Source: Luzula sylvatica
Taxonomy: Eukaryota > Streptophyta > Magnoliopsida > Poales > Juncaceae
Direction of reading: 5' to 3'
Assembly (NCBI GenBank): GCA_946800325.1
Contig: OX326959.1
Location: 35,392,908-35,456,907 of the forward strand
Length of the DNA: 64,000 nucleotides
Positions 28,141 to 40,720 of this stretch are shown here, one piece after another. Positions within the stretch are counted from its first letter, which is position 1; the number at the start of each line of letters is the position of its first letter. Both the position numbers and the translations under genes were made by a program. The notes beneath the pieces are model-generated. The model was not told the DNA's origin and made no database searches. It saw only the letters and a program-made list of their open reading frames with translations.

Positions 28141-28756
28141 AAATTCAATTGAACTGTTGGGCCTGTATTGTCTGGTGATTTATAAAAGCCCATCAGGAAC
28201 CGTTCGATTGCATGCATGATGCAATCAATTGCCGGATTTCATAATGCCGAAAATGAAATCATGGATTATAGTTAATAAATTCGGGGATCATACAGGAACG
28301 GGTAATGTCAATTGAATTCACGCACTCTCCCATTCTGTACATAGATTAACTTTGAATTGAATGATGTTTTTGATAAATTTTACTTTAAGCATGCTTTAAT
28401 TATTCTCACTAATGACACAAGAAAATATGAGAAATAAAATATTCTTGACGTCTACCTAAAAATTATGTGTAAATATGTATAAAAAAAAAAATTTCCTTAA
28501 AATATGTATTGATCTCATGCATTTTTTCAAAATATATATATCTTTTTCACAAGGAATACACCTTCAATATCATAAAAGAAAAGAAAAAATACACAAAAAT
28601 ATATTTCATGAGAGAAAACTGTCTCATACACAACTGCACATTTACGACAAAACCCAAGAAAATAACAAAAAAAAAACGACAGGAAGAATGTGGCTAAACA
28701 AAATAGTATTTGTTCATCAACATTGAAGGAAGAGCAAGAAGGTAATTTTACAATTT
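28141..28756. other. AT-rich intergenic DNA, 3' side of the SCD2-like gene
   Basis: I see no gene here. The 3' untranslated region of the leftward SCD2-like gene should lie just left of 28757. The open frames of 60-95 codons in this stretch are low-complexity or overlap the antisense of the last SCD2-like exon. Confidence 0.6.
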
Positions 28757-31700
28757 TTAAGGGGTTTCTGCGGAAAGATCGTCCTCTATTTCTTTCCTCG
28801 ACGCATCCCATAACAGTTTCTCTATCCCTAGTTTTCTCAGCTCTGTTAATCCTCTCTCCACTGCATTTTTACGGGTATGAGTGATATTTTCCATTATATA
28901 GGGGTATATATGATATTTTGAGATTTAAAAGAAATACCATCGATAGCATCGTGAGAAGTAGGAGGCTGAGAATTACTCTTGATCCAAGACTGGAGCCTCT
29001 CTTCAGCCATATCTTCCTCCAAGTAATGGTTCATCGCTCTTCGCCAAAAATAAATTAACCACGCCTATTAAATCACGACAAAAATTTAAAAACAAATAAA
29101 AATACAACAAACATATATATAAAAAATAATTGATGAATTATTGGGGGAAAATAACCTGCTTGAAGCTCACGTCTTCGGCCTCCTCTGGGCTAAGTTCTGT
29201 CAAAGAAAATAATAAAAAAAAATAAACATGAAAAAAAAAATAATATAAAAATGATAAATAAAATGCATAATGGACAAAATTTTACCATATGACTCGAAAA
29301 ACTTTGTCTCCCATGGCGCTTTAAAATCAGTGCACGAACAAAAATTGAGTTACTCCATATATTAAAAATAGTATTTAGTAAAAAATAAAAAATAATAATT
29401 TGAATAAAACAAACCTGAAGTAAACTGGCGAGAAAGGTTGGGTCGGCGATGTTGGCCCAAGGAAAGCATAACCGCATCTTCTACCTACAAAGAACCGTAA
29501 ATAAAAATTATATACGTCCTTAACAGCAAAAATTCCCAAAAAAAAAAAAAAAAATAGTATATACCTTGAGATAAGCCAATTCTTTGAGGCCCATCTCGAT
29601 AGAAAGCAAGCTCTCGATATTGCCTTCTCCCATGATATCGCTCATATCTCTCTTTCTCTCTCCTCCATTTTCGTCATTTAGCTGAGGTTCTTCTTTTGCT
29701 TTTTGACCCGCCGAAAGAACCACCTCAAGAGGGAGTGGAGCTAGCGAGGACCAATACTCGTGTTTCATTGCTGCTATTTCTGGACATATCCCTGCAAATT
29801 TTCAATTTTGCAAAATTAAATCATAACCTATAGACAAACCAGGATATTTTTGTAATTATGAATAATTATTAATTAATTACCGTATTGGACAGCTAATCCC
29901 CAGTATCGAGCGAGCCAGCACCGTTTCAGAACCACTTCTTCCTATCACGAAAATATAAATAAATAAATATTCAGAGTAAAGAGAATAAAGAAAAGAAGAA
30001 GGGTGAAAAAGTAAAATACCTTTTCTTCCTGAGACAAGATCATTCGCTGAGTCATGGATCGAAGTGTTTTTGCTTCGTTTTCTGCCTCCTTTAATTGGTA
30101 AGAAGCTGTTGCAGCTTCTTCTTTAGCCATCTATAATTAAATAAATAAATAAGGGGCATCAATGATATTTCAATTTTTCAAGGGGTAATCTTGATATTCA
30201 AATTTTAACGAGTACTACCTCTGCTTCTTGTCTTAATGTTGCTATTTCTTCGTATCTCCCATCTTTTGATTCTTTAGCGGCCCTTAAAGCAGCCTGAATT
30301 AAAACATTAAAAAAAATTATTTAATATTTAAAAAGCAAAATTATGAGGGGCAATTTTTTAAAAATGATATAAATATTAAATAGCATGCCTACCTCTCTTT
30401 GACGCAATGCTGCTTCCTTTCTATAAAATTATAATATTTAAGAATTTGGGCGAGTAAAAATTGCAAAAATACACAACAAATGAGAAAAATAAAAGCCTTA
30501 CCTACTTAATAGCTTGGCTTCTGCAGACCCCCCTTCACCAAGTGCGGCGACCTGCATAATTAATTATATAATATAAAATAATTAATACACACGCACACAC
30601 ACACTGATATACATAAACAATTGAGGAAATGAAAATTACTTGTTTTTCGAGTTCCTTAGCTCGAGCCTCTGCTTCCTCACATTTATCTTCAGCAAGTCTC
30701 AACTGAATGATAAAATAATTCAAATAACAATATTTTTGCAAATTGGAACTAAGTTTAATTTAGAGATGAATTACCTTCTCTAGTATGGTTTCATTCTCCT
30801 CTTGCAGCATTTCAAGCTGTACAACAAAAGTCAGTACACATATGAGAAGCCAAGAATATATTCAGGACCAAAATCACAAAACATGAAACTTTCAGGGACC
30901 AAATCAGAAATGTGCACAGAGGATTTAGTATTACCTCGTCTTGAAGCGTAGAACCTTGGCGTTCTAAACTTGCAGCAGCTCGTGCGCTTAATTGCTCTGA
31001 TACATCAGATGGAAACCTCTTTTGGCGGCTCTTATCGACGGTATGGACAGGTGGCGGCAGATCGACAGGCTGGATTGGAGACGGGGTTCTCAGAGTGACC
31101 GGCTTGCTCGGAGGCACAATCGAAGTCGTGGGCCGTGTATTCACAACAGGTCGACCTGCCGAGCTGGATCGCACCGAAGGTGGATTTGCATTCGGGTCAC
31201 CATAGTTCCTACCACCTAACTAATTCCCACCATCATACACAAACGAGAGTAAATTAGACACAATGCAGGGGCTATTCTGTGTTTTTAGATGCATTGAAGT
31301 AACTTACTGAAGGAGAAGGGGATCTATTTGATCGACCGAGCAAGGAAGGAGGAATGGCTGAAATTCCACCATTAGAACTGGGGACTTCCTTTACAGTAGG
31401 CGGAGCTGCCATCGTAGTCGTACTTCTTCCTCCGAATCCGCCGTACCTGCCGGCACCGCTCCCTCTAACAAGCGGCACTGGAGCAACTGGTAAATCGTCA
31501 TCGTAATCTTCATCATCATCGTCGTCGTCTCTCCCTCCTCCAGGCTGCGACGCCATAACTTGAGCAAGGCGAGCCGCAGCAGCTCGAGCAGCGACATTCT
31601 GAGCACGGCGGACGCCAGTGAGGGAAGCTACAGACGAATTCGACGAGGTCCGATTATGATGAGCCGGTGAAGCTCCGCCACCGGGAGAAGAAGAACCGGT

Positions 31701-31763
31701 GCTGCTAGATCCGCCACTGCGCTGCCGTCCGTACACCGGGCTGCCCGCCCGTAACCGATCCAT
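28757..31763 (-). CDS. SCD2: SCD2-like coiled-coil protein (stomatal cytokinesis-defective 2 family)
   Basis: This gene encodes a predicted 590-aa protein. Fifteen coding exons, each with GT-AG borders and continuous phase: 31763-31308, 31219-30935, 30816-30775, 30702-30640, 30551-30502, 30420-30393, 30293-30219, 30130-30020, 29941-29881, 29791-29565, 29484-29415, 29318-29286, 29196-29156, 29064-28938, 28860-28757. The N-terminus [18 protein letters not shown] and the Ser/Gly/Pro-rich disordered first ~240 residues match the plant family, as do the central coiled coil (~245-370, with [14 protein letters not shown] and [11 protein letters not shown]) and the C-terminal region ([47 protein letters not shown]). 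In Arabidopsis, SCD2 works with the DENN protein SCD1 in clathrin-mediated trafficking and cytokinesis. Length agrees with the family (~580 aa). One exon is only 28 bp. Function is by homology. Confidence 0.93.
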
Positions 31764-32103
31764 TGTCCGATCGGATCTTCAGAAATACAATCCGACAAAA
31801 GGATGAAGAGAGAAGGACGGAGGGAGTTTGGAGTTTGCTATTGATTCTTTATTTTCTTCGGTGTTTTAATCATAGTGGCAACTAAAAGTTTAGATCTTCT
31901 ATACCAATATTATTGTAGTCCAATGTGTAATGAGTTACTCAAAGACGTCAATATGTCAACACTTTCAGTTTCGCGTATAAAAAAATATAATGTACATAAA
32001 ATACGTGTGTGGATAATAATGCATATTATCGTTCGAATATGTAAAATTAAAAAATGAATATTTATGGATGTTCAAAAAAATATAATCAGTAAATAAAAAT
32101 AAT
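31764..32103 (-). promoter_or_regulatory. Upstream region of the SCD2-like gene
   Basis: This is the expected 5' leader and promoter for the leftward gene. A GC-poor purine/pyrimidine leader runs to about 31860. No clear TATA box could be fixed, so boundaries are a guess from position alone. A 9-bp target duplication of a MITE begins at 32104. Confidence 0.4.
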
Positions 32104-32112
32104 TAATAAATA

Positions 32113-32325
32113 GAGGATGGTTAAGATACTTAATTAAGTATCATGAATTTGATACTCAGGACTTTTTAACCATTATATTTGTTTTGAGATTTGTGTATTT
32201 AATGTTGAGTACAAACATTTACGGAAATCATTAATGATTAAGTATAAATATCATCGAAAAACGCAAATCTAAAAAAATTTAAGTATCAAACTCATGATAC
32301 TTAATTGAACACCTTAGTTATCCTC
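32113..32325. mobile_element. 213-bp MITE with perfect 9-bp target duplication
   Basis: The ends are inverted: GAGGATGGTTAAG...AATTAAGTATCATGA on the left against the complement of the right end, GAGGATAACTAAGG...AATTAAGTATCATGA. The inverted repeats run about 45 bp with several mismatches. TAATAAATA flanks both sides (32104-32112 and 32326-32334). A 9-bp duplication points to the Mutator superfamily, though the AT-rich duplication weakens the test. There is no coding content. It lies about 350 bp upstream of the SCD2-like start codon. Confidence 0.75.
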
Positions 32326-32334
32326 TAATAAATA

Positions 32335-34691
32335 TATACACATATAATTGACGGATAAGAAAATATAAAATTAATGACAACCTGATATTTATTGAGCAAT
32401 GAAAATTATTGATTTTATTGATTTTATTGAAAGATCTATGATAAAAACATACTTGTAAATTATTGTTAACGGGTCGGTTTAATTTTTTTCATGCTAATTT
32501 GGGTGGAGTAAATGAGAATTGATTGAGAATTAATTAGGAAGTAGTGGGAAGTGGGAGGGAGAATAATTCTCAAACCTCCAATTAGAGGCAAGTACTATCA
32601 GAAATATTTGTAATTTTAGTCTTTGAAAATAAATCATTACATGATTGGGATAATAAGAATTCATATAAAAATATAAAAGTAATATATTTGTAAATTTATC
32701 ACTATAAAGAATAGTTAAAAGTTTTAGTTTTAGTTTTTTTTATTTATTTAGAAAGTTTATGATGAGATAAACAAGTTTTGAAACTACTTCAGAAATATTA
32801 CTGATGAACTAAATTAGAAAATTAGAAAATTCACTTCACATTGTTTATTTTCAAGGAGCTAAAGTCTTCTTGAAATTAAGAATTTGACTCAGGGATATTA
32901 TTTATATTTTTTTTTAAAAATCATGTATTTTTCCTGTTTATCATTTTTATTTTATTCAGATAATCAGGTTATGCGTATTATGTTTGGTGTATGTACAAGG
33001 TCTCGATAACGTTTTCATAAAGATAAAGACATATTATTGTAAGTAGGTAGCACGTCGTTGTGATTTCTTATGGCCATTTTTTTGTAGATTATTGTGTAAT
33101 ATGTTTTGTGTTATATTATAAAATAATGATTATTTTAGTGGATACTAATATTGTTTATCCAGGATTTTTTTGAAATAAATAATCTTGGCAATTGGTGACT
33201 AGGTCAACTTTCTTATTATGTCCTTACAATGCTTAAATTGGCTTACAATATACTTCTTTGCATGTGCTCATTGTGATTGCAATTTTTAGGTGCATATGTA
33301 ATAATTATTCATTAATATATTGATTATATGAATGATTAATGTAGAAGAAAGTTATAAATGCACAAGTAATTTGAGATGTATCATGAACCTACTAGGATTT
33401 CTACATCAACATGTAATGTGGAGTTTGTTTGATAAAAGTAGAGGATAAAATATGTTTGTTGTTTCAAAAAAAAAAAGGGAAAAAATGGTATATGTGGCAA
33501 ATATACTTTGATGTATGATATGAAAAGAGTAGTGATGTACACCACCCTCTAGTACTCTCCCCCACATTATCGATGACGTAGATATGATTTAACATTTTCA
33601 AAATTAACATACAAAAACATGATTTAACATTTTAATTTATGATTTAATTATCTTAATTTATAATTGAATATACAATTAAGATGTTAAATCATTAATTAAA
33701 ATGTTAATCTTTAAGGTGTTAAATCATATCAAGTCCAACATTTTTCATATGAAAATATGTAAGATTAAAAAAAAAATGGGCCCAAATGGACAAGAGAGTG
33801 CAAATTGGTTGATGAGCCATGATCATCAAAATATAGTAGTGACAAATGCATGGTTACATCATGAGCTATAAATACAACTACAATTTGTATTTTTTTTGTA
33901 ATAATTTAAACTTATATGGGATGCATAACATTACATTTGGAATTGCATATTAAGCAATTGTACCTATTTGGACTCAACTAACAATATTTTTGTGCCAAAT
34001 TGTATTTATAATGAGTCATGCTACTAATTCAATTTTTTTATTATAAAAGATTAAGCTAAATTGTAAAGAATAAATTCTTTGGTAGTTTAATTTACCTTTA
34101 CCTTAATTTATTTAAAAATGGCTTTATTGGTGAATCAAATTCCAATAATAAATTAAAATATCATTGACTCCATTCTTATGAGGCCATGTTCATGTTCATG
34201 CAAGAGCATGTTTGTAAGGATAACATGACAACCAACATTACCTGCTAATTGTTCTATATTCTTCTATTAAACCAATTATAATAATAATAATATTTTCTTT
34301 CTCTTTCTCTTTCTCTTTCATGTTTGACTATAGTCACATTTTATTTAGACACCAATTTCATGTGTAATAATAATATCACATCCTGCAAAAGTCCAAATAA
34401 CAACATAGGAACAATTCCATGCAGATCCTGAAAAAATCTCGGAATATCACATATAACTCTGCAGAAATTATATAATCTCAAATTGAGTTCCATTAGTCTA
34501 TAAAAAAAAAAAAAATCCCAAAATAAAACCTTTTTCAGAACTATTTTGAACTCTATATGACTGTCCTATAAAAATACCAAAAAAATGCAAGAATTCACTC
34601 TCTAACTAGAAATTCAATCGAATTTCAACAAAGAAAAATCGCCCTTTTAGGAACATCTTTAAAAAATAAAATAAAATAAAAATGTCATTCA
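32335..34691. other. AT-rich intergenic DNA
   Basis: I find no open frame of substance and no gene-like splice pattern between the SCD2-like and trihelix genes. It holds a palindromic repeat at 33581-33730 and a short TTTCTC run near 34294-34320. The 3' untranslated region of the trihelix gene should occupy the right end. Confidence 0.6.
33581..33730. repeat. 150-bp inverted repeat, probable MITE
   Basis: The left end GATATGATTTAACATTTTC and the complement of the right end, GATATGATTTAACACCTTAA, are inverted. Further inverted matches (TTAACAT, ATGATTTAA) continue toward the centre, so the whole segment could fold into a hairpin. No convincing target duplication is seen, so the mobile-element reading is inference. 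Confidence 0.55.
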
Positions 34692-35982
34692 TCATTTTTG
34701 AGCGATTTTCTCAATTGAATCTGCAATCCTATTAAAAACCTTTAAAATCTTATCAATCTCCTCTCTTCTCAAATCTCGATCCAATTGAGCCTGAATATTA
34801 TGCGCGTCGAGTTGGGCCGCTATGAGTCTACTTCCTCTCTCTATAGTCTCCATTAATTTCTCTGTGAAATTCATTTCGTTTTCTTCTTCATTAAACGATT
34901 GGGATCTTTTTCGTTTTTGTCCCTCTTTTTGGGGCGACGCCTTGTCAGAGAGATCTTCTGGCTGCTTCCCATTTTCCATTTCTACAAAATTACAAGAAAA
35001 ATAAATAAACTTTAGTTGGCGTATAAATTTATAGAAACAAAATTAAATTACTATGATTTGATTATAGAGAAATTCGCAAAAAGAACTGCAGTTTTCCCTT
35101 TGATTATAATAATTTAGTAATTATGCAAACAATAATAACAAAATATGAACCTGGATCAGAGCTACCTTCTTGAAAAGGCTGAAATCTCCTCACTGCAATA
35201 AAAAAATAACAAAACAAAATACATTTATTCATTTTTCTTCTAGCTAAACCAGAATATAATATTTTGCACCATTACACCAATTTTGTCTCAATATACTATT
35301 TTGCAAAAAAAGTGTACAATTTCGAGGAAGCAATTTATGCAACAAAAATAAAACTCAGGAAAATAAATATATAAAATAGTGATAAATATAAATAAAACAT
35401 ACTGGATATCGGTATAGGGGAGAGAGCCGGCCCGGTACCACCGGTACCACCGTTGGTGCCGTTACCGTTACCGACAATCTCAGGTGTCAGTTTACCCTCT
35501 TCCTCCTCAGAATCCATGGCGACATCATCTTCATCCACATACACCCGGTCCACCACATCATCAACTTCCTTCCCTTCCATCCTGTCAAACACCACCCTAT
35601 CAAACCTTCCAGGCAAGCCCTTACCCTTCCTCTCCTCAAAATCCATCACCCAATACGTATGCTCGCCGTCCACCGCTTTCTCCGCCTCCTCTCCTTCCGT
35701 CCGTTTACGTTCGTATTCCTTTATCTTCCTAAACGCGGCGGAAAGATTGCCCCATCGCTTCCGACATTGGGTCGGCCCACGGTGCACCCCGTGTTCTTCG
35801 CAAGTCGAAGCGATGGCAACCCATTTCGGCGGCGCCAGTGATCCGCCGGAACAGACGATCGGCCGGCCACGGGTGACGTAGCCCCCACCCGATGTTTCCA
35901 CGTGGCGCTTTGCTTGTATGAGTACAAGAATCTCATTCTTGGTCCACCGGGGCATACGCCCATGAGGAGAGCCATTTTCCAT
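34692..35982 (-). CDS. Trihelix transcription factor, ASR3-like
   Basis: This gene encodes a predicted 303-aa protein from three exons: 35982-35403, 35192-35151 and 34981-34692. The trihelix (MYB/SANT-like) DNA-binding domain spans roughly residues 9-110: RMPRWTKNEILVLIQAKRH, then HRGPTQCRKRWGNLSAAFRK and a YWVMDFEERKGKGLPGRFD segment. An acidic Gly/Asn-rich linker follows. A basic KRKRSQSFNEEE stretch, likely nuclear, precedes a C-terminal helical segment (IAAQLDAHNIQAQLDRDLRR to the end) typical of the SH4-related branch. Arabidopsis ASR3 (At2g33550) is a transcriptional repressor in immune signalling phosphorylated by MPK4; transfer of that role is inference. The second exon has two in-frame donors (35150 side or 35165 side), 15 bp apart, so a 298-aa form is equally possible. 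Confidence 0.9.
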
Positions 35983-36668
35983 TTTTACCCCTCCGGGTTT
36001 TCCTCTTCACAGAGATAAAAACTGCAGGGGTAAAATGGTATTTTATTGGGGTAGTTTTTTTCTTTGAAGGAAGAGAGGAGAGAAATAAGTGGGGGGTTAA
36101 AAAGAAGAAAAGGGTTGGAAAATCCCAAATTAATTTGGGTATTTAATGAGTGAATAATGGTAATGCAAATTTGGGTTATTTGGTGATTAATAAGAGGGGA
36201 TTTGTGTCCAAAATTGAGCCCTAATTGGTTAAAAATGGCTCCTTTTTACTAAAATTTTGAGGCAGGTTGGTTGGTTCCCTTAATAAGGAGGATTAATGGG
36301 TACTCATGTATGCACTCAAATATTTCCTATTTTAATTTGGGGAGTCACTATTTCATTAATTCAATGGATCGAATATAAGATCCTGAATTAAATTAGTGCA
36401 CAATAAATTTGAGGTCTCCAATTTTTTGCCCAAATGTGGTGAAATTAAATGAACAAATAAAGGTAATAAAATATAAATCCTTCAACATACAAAACATAAT
36501 AGCAAATTAACAACAATACCTAAATCATTCTTGACCTCTAATCAGGCCAAACAATAGACTGTTGGAGGATAATTCTAGGGATATAAAATTACCAAAATGC
36601 CCTAGAAATTATATATACCAAAATATCTCAAACAAAACTATACTTAAATAAAAGTTAACTCCTAATAT
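35983..36668. other. Spacer: trihelix promoter and SUVH4-like 3' region
   Basis: This is the only DNA between the trihelix start codon and the stop of the SUVH4-like gene, both on the minus strand. It must hold the promoter and leader of the trihelix gene (left part) and the 3' untranslated region of the methyltransferase gene (right part). No open frame or repeat is recognised. Confidence 0.55.
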
Positions 36669-38266
36669 CTAATGGAGTCTTTTCCTGCAATCCGTCGCGC
36701 CGCAATGGCACTCGACCTTATGGATCTCCCCATCCGGTCCCACCACGCTATCCAACGCGTATCCATAGTCATAAGTCAACTCCTTCAAAACCAAACCAAA
36801 TCATATTAACACGCATTTCACAAGGGTTTAGGGTTTTAGGATTTTACATGGAGAGGAGGGATGTTATCGGCGGCGAAAAGCATTACTTTGGCGAGCTTGA
36901 AATCGCGATGCGAACTCATCACGGATTGGACGAATAAATTCGGTTGGCAACTGTGGTTTATGAATCGAGACACGCTCCCCACTTTTCCACCGTCTATGCA
37001 ATATTCCACGCAAGACTCGTCATCGTTTGTCATCACGACCGGTCCTAGTCGTTTCTATTTTTTTTTAAATAATAAAAATATATAAAGGGTAAATAAATAT
37101 GATAAATTTATTTTTAAGATGTAAAGAAACAGAGAGAAAGTACTTCGCGGCCGTCGATGCCTTTCATGGTCTCGAGACAGTCAATATCGAAAAGAAAAAT
37201 ATTATCCAATCGATTCGCGTCCACATCTTCGGTGCGACGAAGAATCCCGGTGTATTCGCATATCGGCGCGCCAGCTGGAATCGCGTCCCATGACCGTACC
37301 GCCCATCCTTTATTATGCGTTTTGTAAACCTGATAATACCCAAGATGCGTAAATCAAAAGAATTTGAAGGTGGTATTTGTAAAATGCGCAAATTTACCTC
37401 CAAGCGGTATTTGAGGCCTTGTTGAGAGGTTCTGTTAATACAACACGATTTGCATTTGCATCCGTCTCCGCACTCGAAGACGACCGATCTTGCTTCCATG
37501 AGTTTCGCTATGCCTCTGTAAAAATATGAAATGTAAATATATCACGAATGCCCCTGTGAAATAAATGAATAAGTGAGGAAATTACCCTGCGCGGACATAG
37601 GCGAAATCAGACTCGTTGAGTTTTGCGCAGGGGCAATCTCGTGATTCTGCACAATCGCCGATACAGTTACAACCAGTTACGGTTTTTGGCATCTTTATGT
37701 TCGATGGGATTTGTAATGTACGCGAATATACATACCCTGTATTAAAAAATAAAAAATAAATAAATATATATAATTAAATAAAAAAGAAAATGAAAATAGC
37801 AATGACCTGTTGGAGGTAAAGGTTCCGCATCGACGGTATTTGAGGCGGGAATTGGGAAGTTTTCTTGACCTCCGCTAATATCGTTACATACTAACCTGTA
37901 TGTTAAGGAAATTAATTAATTAATTAAATTATTAGAGAAAATGTGCATCGTAAAAAAATAATAGATACATACCCATCCAAGTCATCGCATGATTGGGGAA
38001 CACCTTGTCTACAGAACTTCACCTTTAATAATTTACATTGAACAAATATAATTTACTCATACAATTCATAATAAATACATATGGTAAATAAAATATAAAA
38101 AAAATATTAAAATGACAAAATTATGCATACTTGAGAACTTGTGATTTTTGTTTGGCCTTCGAGTCTTTTCAGTGCGTACTTGTACACTGTAAAATCCCTC
38201 AATCCTTTCGTGACCCAATATTTCGTCACCTACACAATAACATAATTTAATCATTCAAATCATAAT

Positions 38267-38341
<75 letters not shown>

Positions 38342-39916
38342 TGAGAGAGAGAAAATAACCATGTAGAGACCATCATAAGTATACACGCTCCCGGTATAAC
38401 TAGACTCGGAAGAATGTTTCCTAATAAGCCGAACCGGTGTTTTGCACTCAAAGCTATTCTGCATTAACCAAAATAAAACCACTATTAATAAATAAAATAA
38501 ATGAACTACTAAAAATAAATTTTATTATTATATTTACAGCTAAGGCAAGGTTTCCGCGCTCTAATTTCTGATCAGCAATTTGTTTCTTGTTACCGAGCAA
38601 ATCGTGACCGCCTTGTCCCGTGTACGTCACGGTGTCCATGTTGTCCTTATCGTCCTCGTATTGTCCTGACAGACAAATACATACCGCCAAAGGAAACTTG
38701 TATTCGCTGTACTGTAATTGTTTAATTAAAAAAATGATTTAGAATATAATAATAATTAATTTAAGCGAACAAAATAATAATAATTATTATTATTAATACC
38801 ACTTGCTGGAACTCTTTGCCCATGTAATCAATGCCGTTCAGCCAATGGCTGTGTATACCAACTACGACCATTTCTCCACGCGAATAGAAATTGTCGCCTA
38901 CTTCGACTCCTGAAAGGACAATAAATTATAGAAATTACTAATAATAATTAAATATTAACTTCTAGAAGGATCTACGAAAGACAGATAAAAATTGAATGCA
39001 TACCGGGAACGTGTCCTAAACGCTTCATGTGGTTTATTACGGTCTCGTCCTCGAGCATCTGTTATGGTTATTAATATTATTAAAATATAGAAGTAAATTA
39101 TAATTTTGTTAAAAAAAGGGAATAAAGAAATATATGAATATATACCTTTGATATTGATTTTAAATCAGGCCGTTTTGACGGTCTCTTCTCTTCCTCTTCT
39201 TCCTCTTCATTAGCTTCTTTCTTTTTGCTCTTGGCATCCTCTTCCTTCTTTGCCTTTTTTTCCTCGATATCTTGGACTCTTCTTTGTTCTTCCTGAAAAC
39301 AATAAAAGAAAAAGTATACCTTGTATAAGTTAATAAACATGATTATTTTTCTTTTTTTCACATTTTAAAAGTTCATGGAAAATAAAAAGTTATAATTTCT
39401 ACAAACCTGAACACAATGTAGATAATTTGTATTGAATGTCCTAAGAGTCTCCTTAACCCTGGTTTTGGAGCTCTTAATAACCCCATTTTCATTTTGATTA
39501 TTATTATCCTCGTAATCATACATCATCCCTGCCAAAATCGGTAATTTGAACGAAGAATCCAATTTGGGTTTCTTTTTCATCTGAGAGGGTTTCTTTGGGG
39601 CCACGCTCTTCTTTTTCTCCTTTTTAATGCTAGGGTTTAACACCTCTCCAATTTCGGTACCCGTACCGGTACCATTGGATAGCCTTGCTCGCTTCTTTGA
39701 AACTGGTGTAGAAGGAACGTGCAAAGTTTCCTTCTTGGGGGATTTGGCTTTCTTCGAAGATTTGGCTCGTGACCGTGGAGGGGCATTTTCGTCCTTTAAC
39801 TGATTGGTGTCGGTGTATATTGGTTTTGTTTGGCCCGTCAACCTCGAGCTGCGTCTTGGTTCGCTTTTAGCGGATAATGGTGTCTTGTCAGTGCTTGTTA
39901 TTTCTACCAAGTCCAT
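36669..39916 (-). CDS. SUVH4: SUVH4/KRYPTONITE-like histone H3K9 methyltransferase
   Basis: This gene encodes a predicted 702-aa protein from fourteen coding exons: 39916-39407, 39292-39146, 39058-39004, 38909-38800, 38711-38538, 38458-38360, 38229-38131, 38022-37973, 37895-37807, 37736-37586, 37515-37398, 37329-37144, 37054-36848, 36782-36669. Domains: a basic disordered N-terminus; the SRA/YDG domain (~235-400; GIHSHWLNGIDYMG, YTGQGGHD, LERGNLALA, YTYDGLY); a cysteine-rich pre-SET (~460-530; GCNCIGDC, CPCAKLN); and SET (~540-675) with RFINHSC at 626-632 and ELTYDYG at 666-672. The post-SET CHCGATDC ends the protein. All key motifs are intact. SUVH4 binds methylated CHG DNA through SRA and methylates H3K9, feeding CMT3. 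The multi-exon structure fits SUVH4 rather than the mostly intronless SUVH paralogues. An intron (39917-40598) with AACAG directly before the ATG suggests a separate 5' leader exon from about 40599 rightward. Confidence 0.93.
38270..38338. repeat. Compound (TA)n(GA)n microsatellite in a SUVH4-like intron
   Basis: About 14 TA units are followed directly by about 19 GA units. The run lies in the intron between exons 6 and 7 of the methyltransferase gene. It creates false open frames (Ser-Leu and Tyr-Ile repeats) on the minus strand. Confidence 0.95.
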
Positions 39917-40598
39917 CTGTTAATATTGAAAATTTATTTGTAGTGAGAGAAATTAGGGTTATGAAAGCACTTTGTTCGAATTTGAAAAATGAATAACCAA
40001 ATACAGAATTAAGTATAATTAAAATCAATGGCTTTAGTTGGATCAGGATGTCAAGGGTTTAAGGACTTATTTAGAAATAAAATAAAACAAAGGGGTTTCG
40101 AGAACAGAACTACTATCAGGTAAAACAGAAGAAAATACTTGAAATTTTCCGTAGTATAATCTTGAAGTTTTCCCTATTTGGAGCAAGAAAAGAAGTAAAT
40201 TTCAGAATATAAACATTCTCGAGTGCATTTAAACCTAAATATTCAAAATCAGAGACTCTTTACCTAAAATAAATAAACCGGAATTTCTGTATGTAAAACG
40301 ATTTTAATCTGGAATACTATCCTTGAAAAGTCGAAACACACTCGTACGAACACAGACAGAGAACAATCGAAAAGGTACGCTAAAGATCCAGTATAATGAA
40401 GACGTATTCATGGATTTAAAGCACATGAACGGCAAAACACAAAGAAAAATAGAACAAAAACCATGCCAAACTCACATAACAAACAGAGAAAATCTCCAAA
40501 ATACAAACCCCGTAAAACAAAACAAAAAGTACCACTAATTAGCAAATCATCTCAAAATAAAACAAAAGTAGCTACAAATTTACACGATGATTATTTAC

Positions 40599-40720
40599 CT
40601 TACGAGATGAATCCGCTACGGACGAAAGCAGAGTGTGATTGCAGCACTTCAGAGGAGAAACGCAAGAGAGGGAGAAGAACTGGAGAAGGCCAAGAGGCAA
40701 TTGGTTTGCCAAGGGGCTAG
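40599..40720 (-). other. Probable 5' leader exon of the SUVH4-like gene
   Basis: On the minus strand a GGATTCATCTCGTAAG|GTAAAT donor at 40599/40598 pairs well with the CAG acceptor just before the ATG at 39916, giving a ~680-bp leader intron. The transcription start is not visible; the right limit is approximate. Confidence 0.45.

Noticed and set aside
28938..29064. SCD2-like gene thought to be truncated after this exon
   Set aside because: A proper last exon was found at 28860-28757 ([14 protein letters not shown]...), in phase and with a CAG acceptor, so the gene is complete.
35453..35881. 142-codon plus-strand open frame
   Set aside because: It is antisense to the first trihelix exon, whose minus-strand protein has clear domain motifs.
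38255..38482. Minus-strand frames rich in SLSLSL and YIYIYI
   Set aside because: Translation of the (TA)n(GA)n microsatellite in an intron.
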